This document shows, piece by piece, positions 62,997-64,000 of a DNA stretch of 64,000 bases. Each line of letters begins with the position of its first letter. Within the stretch, counting starts at the first letter, position 1. The position numbers were made by a program, and so were the translations under genes. This DNA comes from DAORHV01 sp964448405 (GTDB taxonomy: Bacteria; Patescibacteriota; Gracilibacteria; Peribacterales; Peribacteraceae): assembly GCA_964448405.1 (NCBI GenBank), contig CAYUVW010000002.1, positions 1 through 64,000 of the forward strand. The letters run 5' to 3'. The notes beneath the pieces are model-generated. The model was not told the DNA's origin. It saw nothing but the letters and a program-made list of their open reading frames with translations, and ran no database searches.

Positions 62997-64000
62997 CTAT
63001 TTCCTGTGCAACAACGCCACCAATTCAATGTGTGCCGTGTGCGGGAACATGTCGACCGGCTGCACGGTGCGCAATTCGTAACCGCTTTTCAGTAATTCGC
63101 CTAAATCGCGAGCGAACGTGGCCGCATTGCATGACACGTACACGATCTTCTCCGGACGATGCGTGATGATGGACTCCAGTGCCTGCGGATGCAAACCGAC
63201 ACGAGGCGGGTCGACCACGATGACGTTGAACTTGTACTTGCCGCCCGGCTTCAACTGGCTGTGCAGTACCTGTTCGGCGCGTCCTTTGTAGAAGCTGATG
63301 TTGCCGATACGGTTGCGACCGGCGCTCTTCAGTGCGTCCTCGATTGCCGACGGATGCGATTCGATTCCAACGACTTTCTCGCAGAAGCGGGCCAGGTACT
63401 GACCGATGGTGCCCATACCGCAGTAGGCATCCAGGACGGTGTCGCGACCGGACAAGTCGGCTGCGGCAGCCACGGCGGCGTACAGCTTCTCGGTTGCCAG
63501 TGTGTTGGTCTGAAAGAACGAGAACGGAGAAATGTCGAACGTAAGATCGAACAAGCGCTCGCGGATGGACGGCTCGCCCACCAACGTGTGGATTTTCGGC
63601 ATCTCGGGTTTGTCGTTCAGCCCGAAGTGCTCGACGATGAGCAGCGACTTCAAATTGGGGCGGCCGGCAAAGCGCATGAACTTCTGGAACAGCGGCTCCA
63701 ATTCCTTCTTGCGAGCCTGAACCACGAAACAGATCATGTGTTCGTTCGTATGGACGCCGCGACGCAGAATGAGGTTGCGCAGCATGCCGCGGTGCGTCTT
63801 GGGATTGTAGACCGGCAAGCCCGTCTCTTTCATGAAACGATTCACGTCGGAAAGAAGTGCCGGCAATTGCTCGTCGTACAGGTGGCACTCGGTCACCGGC
63901 AGAATGGTCGACCACTCTTTGGCCATATGAAAGCCGATGCCGGGGTTTTCGTCGAAATGGATGCGCTGCGGCTTGCCACCCGGAACCTTCGGCGGCTTCT
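62997..64000 (-). CDS. RlmD/RlmCD-type 23S rRNA uracil-5-methyltransferase (5' end outside window)
   Basis: The frame runs to the window edge without a start, giving 334 residues of the C-terminal part of a TrmA/RumA-family enzyme. FFQTNTLATEKLYAAVAAA, VLDAYCGMGTIGQYLA (SAM loop), FNVIVVDPPRVGLHPQALESI and IVYVSCNAATFARDLGELLKSGYELRTVQPVDMFPHTAHIELVALL (nucleophile Cys and catalytic His) are complete. It methylates a uridine of 23S rRNA at C5. The N-terminal TRAM and iron-sulfur Cys region lies beyond base 64000. Confidence 0.92.
   Translation of the reverse strand, partial: KPPKVPGGKPQRIHFDENPGIGFHMAKEWSTILPVTECHLYDEQLPALLSDVNRFMKETGLPVYNPKTHRGMLRNLILRRGVHTNEHMICFVVQARKKELEPLFQKFMRFAGRPNLKSLLIVEHFGLNDKPEMPKIHTLVGEPSIRERLFDLTFDISPFSFFQTNTLATEKLYAAVAAAADLSGRDTVLDAYCGMGTIGQYLARFCEKVVGIESHPSAIEDALKSAGRNRIGNISFYKGRAEQVLHSQLKPGGKYKFNVIVVDPPRVGLHPQALESIITHRPEKIVYVSCNAATFARDLGELLKSGYELRTVQPVDMFPHTAHIELVALLHRK

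Overview
This window looks like one continuous stretch of a bacterial chromosome. It holds about 67 protein genes, one tRNA-Glu and no rRNA, phage, transposase or CRISPR array. G+C looks moderate (mid-50s by eye). TGA is used as a normal stop, so this is not a code-25 lineage. My best guess is a Patescibacteria/CPR organism near Peribacteria/Peregrinibacteria. The reasons are the gene repertoire, the many orphan proteins, an unusual membrane thioredoxin, and a near absence of Shine-Dalgarno sequences. This is inference; no marker tree was possible.

Layout. 1-4.5 kb: nitroreductase end, then a MarR repressor with a heterodimeric drug-type ABC exporter behind a promoter/operator. 4.5-9.7 kb: small envelope proteins, a glycosyltransferase-methyltransferase fusion and a large membrane protein. 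9.8-12.2 kb: a zinc module (Fur-family regulator, ZIP carrier, YibE/F protein). 12.2-15.2 kb: glycolipid-type genes and an AIM24/TIGR00266 protein. 15.2-18.7 kb: a RelA/SpoT-like protein fused to a DMT-type transporter, then a tiny transcription unit encoding a 10-residue Cys/Gly peptide. 18.8-25.3 kb: pyrD, a BASS-type transporter, pyrG, and a uvrC whose nuclease domain carries an inserted GNAT-like domain. 25.3-32.3 kb: glycosyltransferase, ribosomal protein L25, a structured RNA candidate, hpf, and a four-gene orphan operon. 32.3-36 kb: RecB-like nuclease, REP-like element, VIT1 transporter, Host_attach protein, a 2OG oxygenase and tRNA-Glu. 36-40.7 kb: znuA-znuC-znuB followed by a permease/TIGR03943 pair. 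41-44.4 kb: SRPBCC proteins, a CHAP protein and a methyltransferase. 44.4-54.4 kb: HupE-like protein, two-component system, GNAT, PP2C phosphatase, deacetylase, M23-type lipoprotein, hydrolase and small proteins. 54.5-64 kb: an RNA methyltransferase with an AlkB-like oxygenase, a PLP enzyme with a membrane thioredoxin, rlmH, a GT39 enzyme and a truncated rRNA uracil methyltransferase.

Cross-cutting signals. First, more than a dozen genes have a -10 hexamer exactly 6 nt before the start codon, which implies leaderless mRNAs. Most others have pyrimidine-rich leaders without a Shine-Dalgarno. Second, the same 17-bp dyad (ATGCAA-N5-TTGCAT) lies at the promoter of the Fur-family gene and ahead of znuA, 26 kb away. 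This defines a probable zinc regulon. Third, two housekeeping-type proteins have unusual architectures: the (p)ppGpp hydrolase-transporter fusion and the UvrC-GNAT insertion. Fourth, two compact RNA units (18.6 kb and 27.1 kb) have the organisation of discrete genes.
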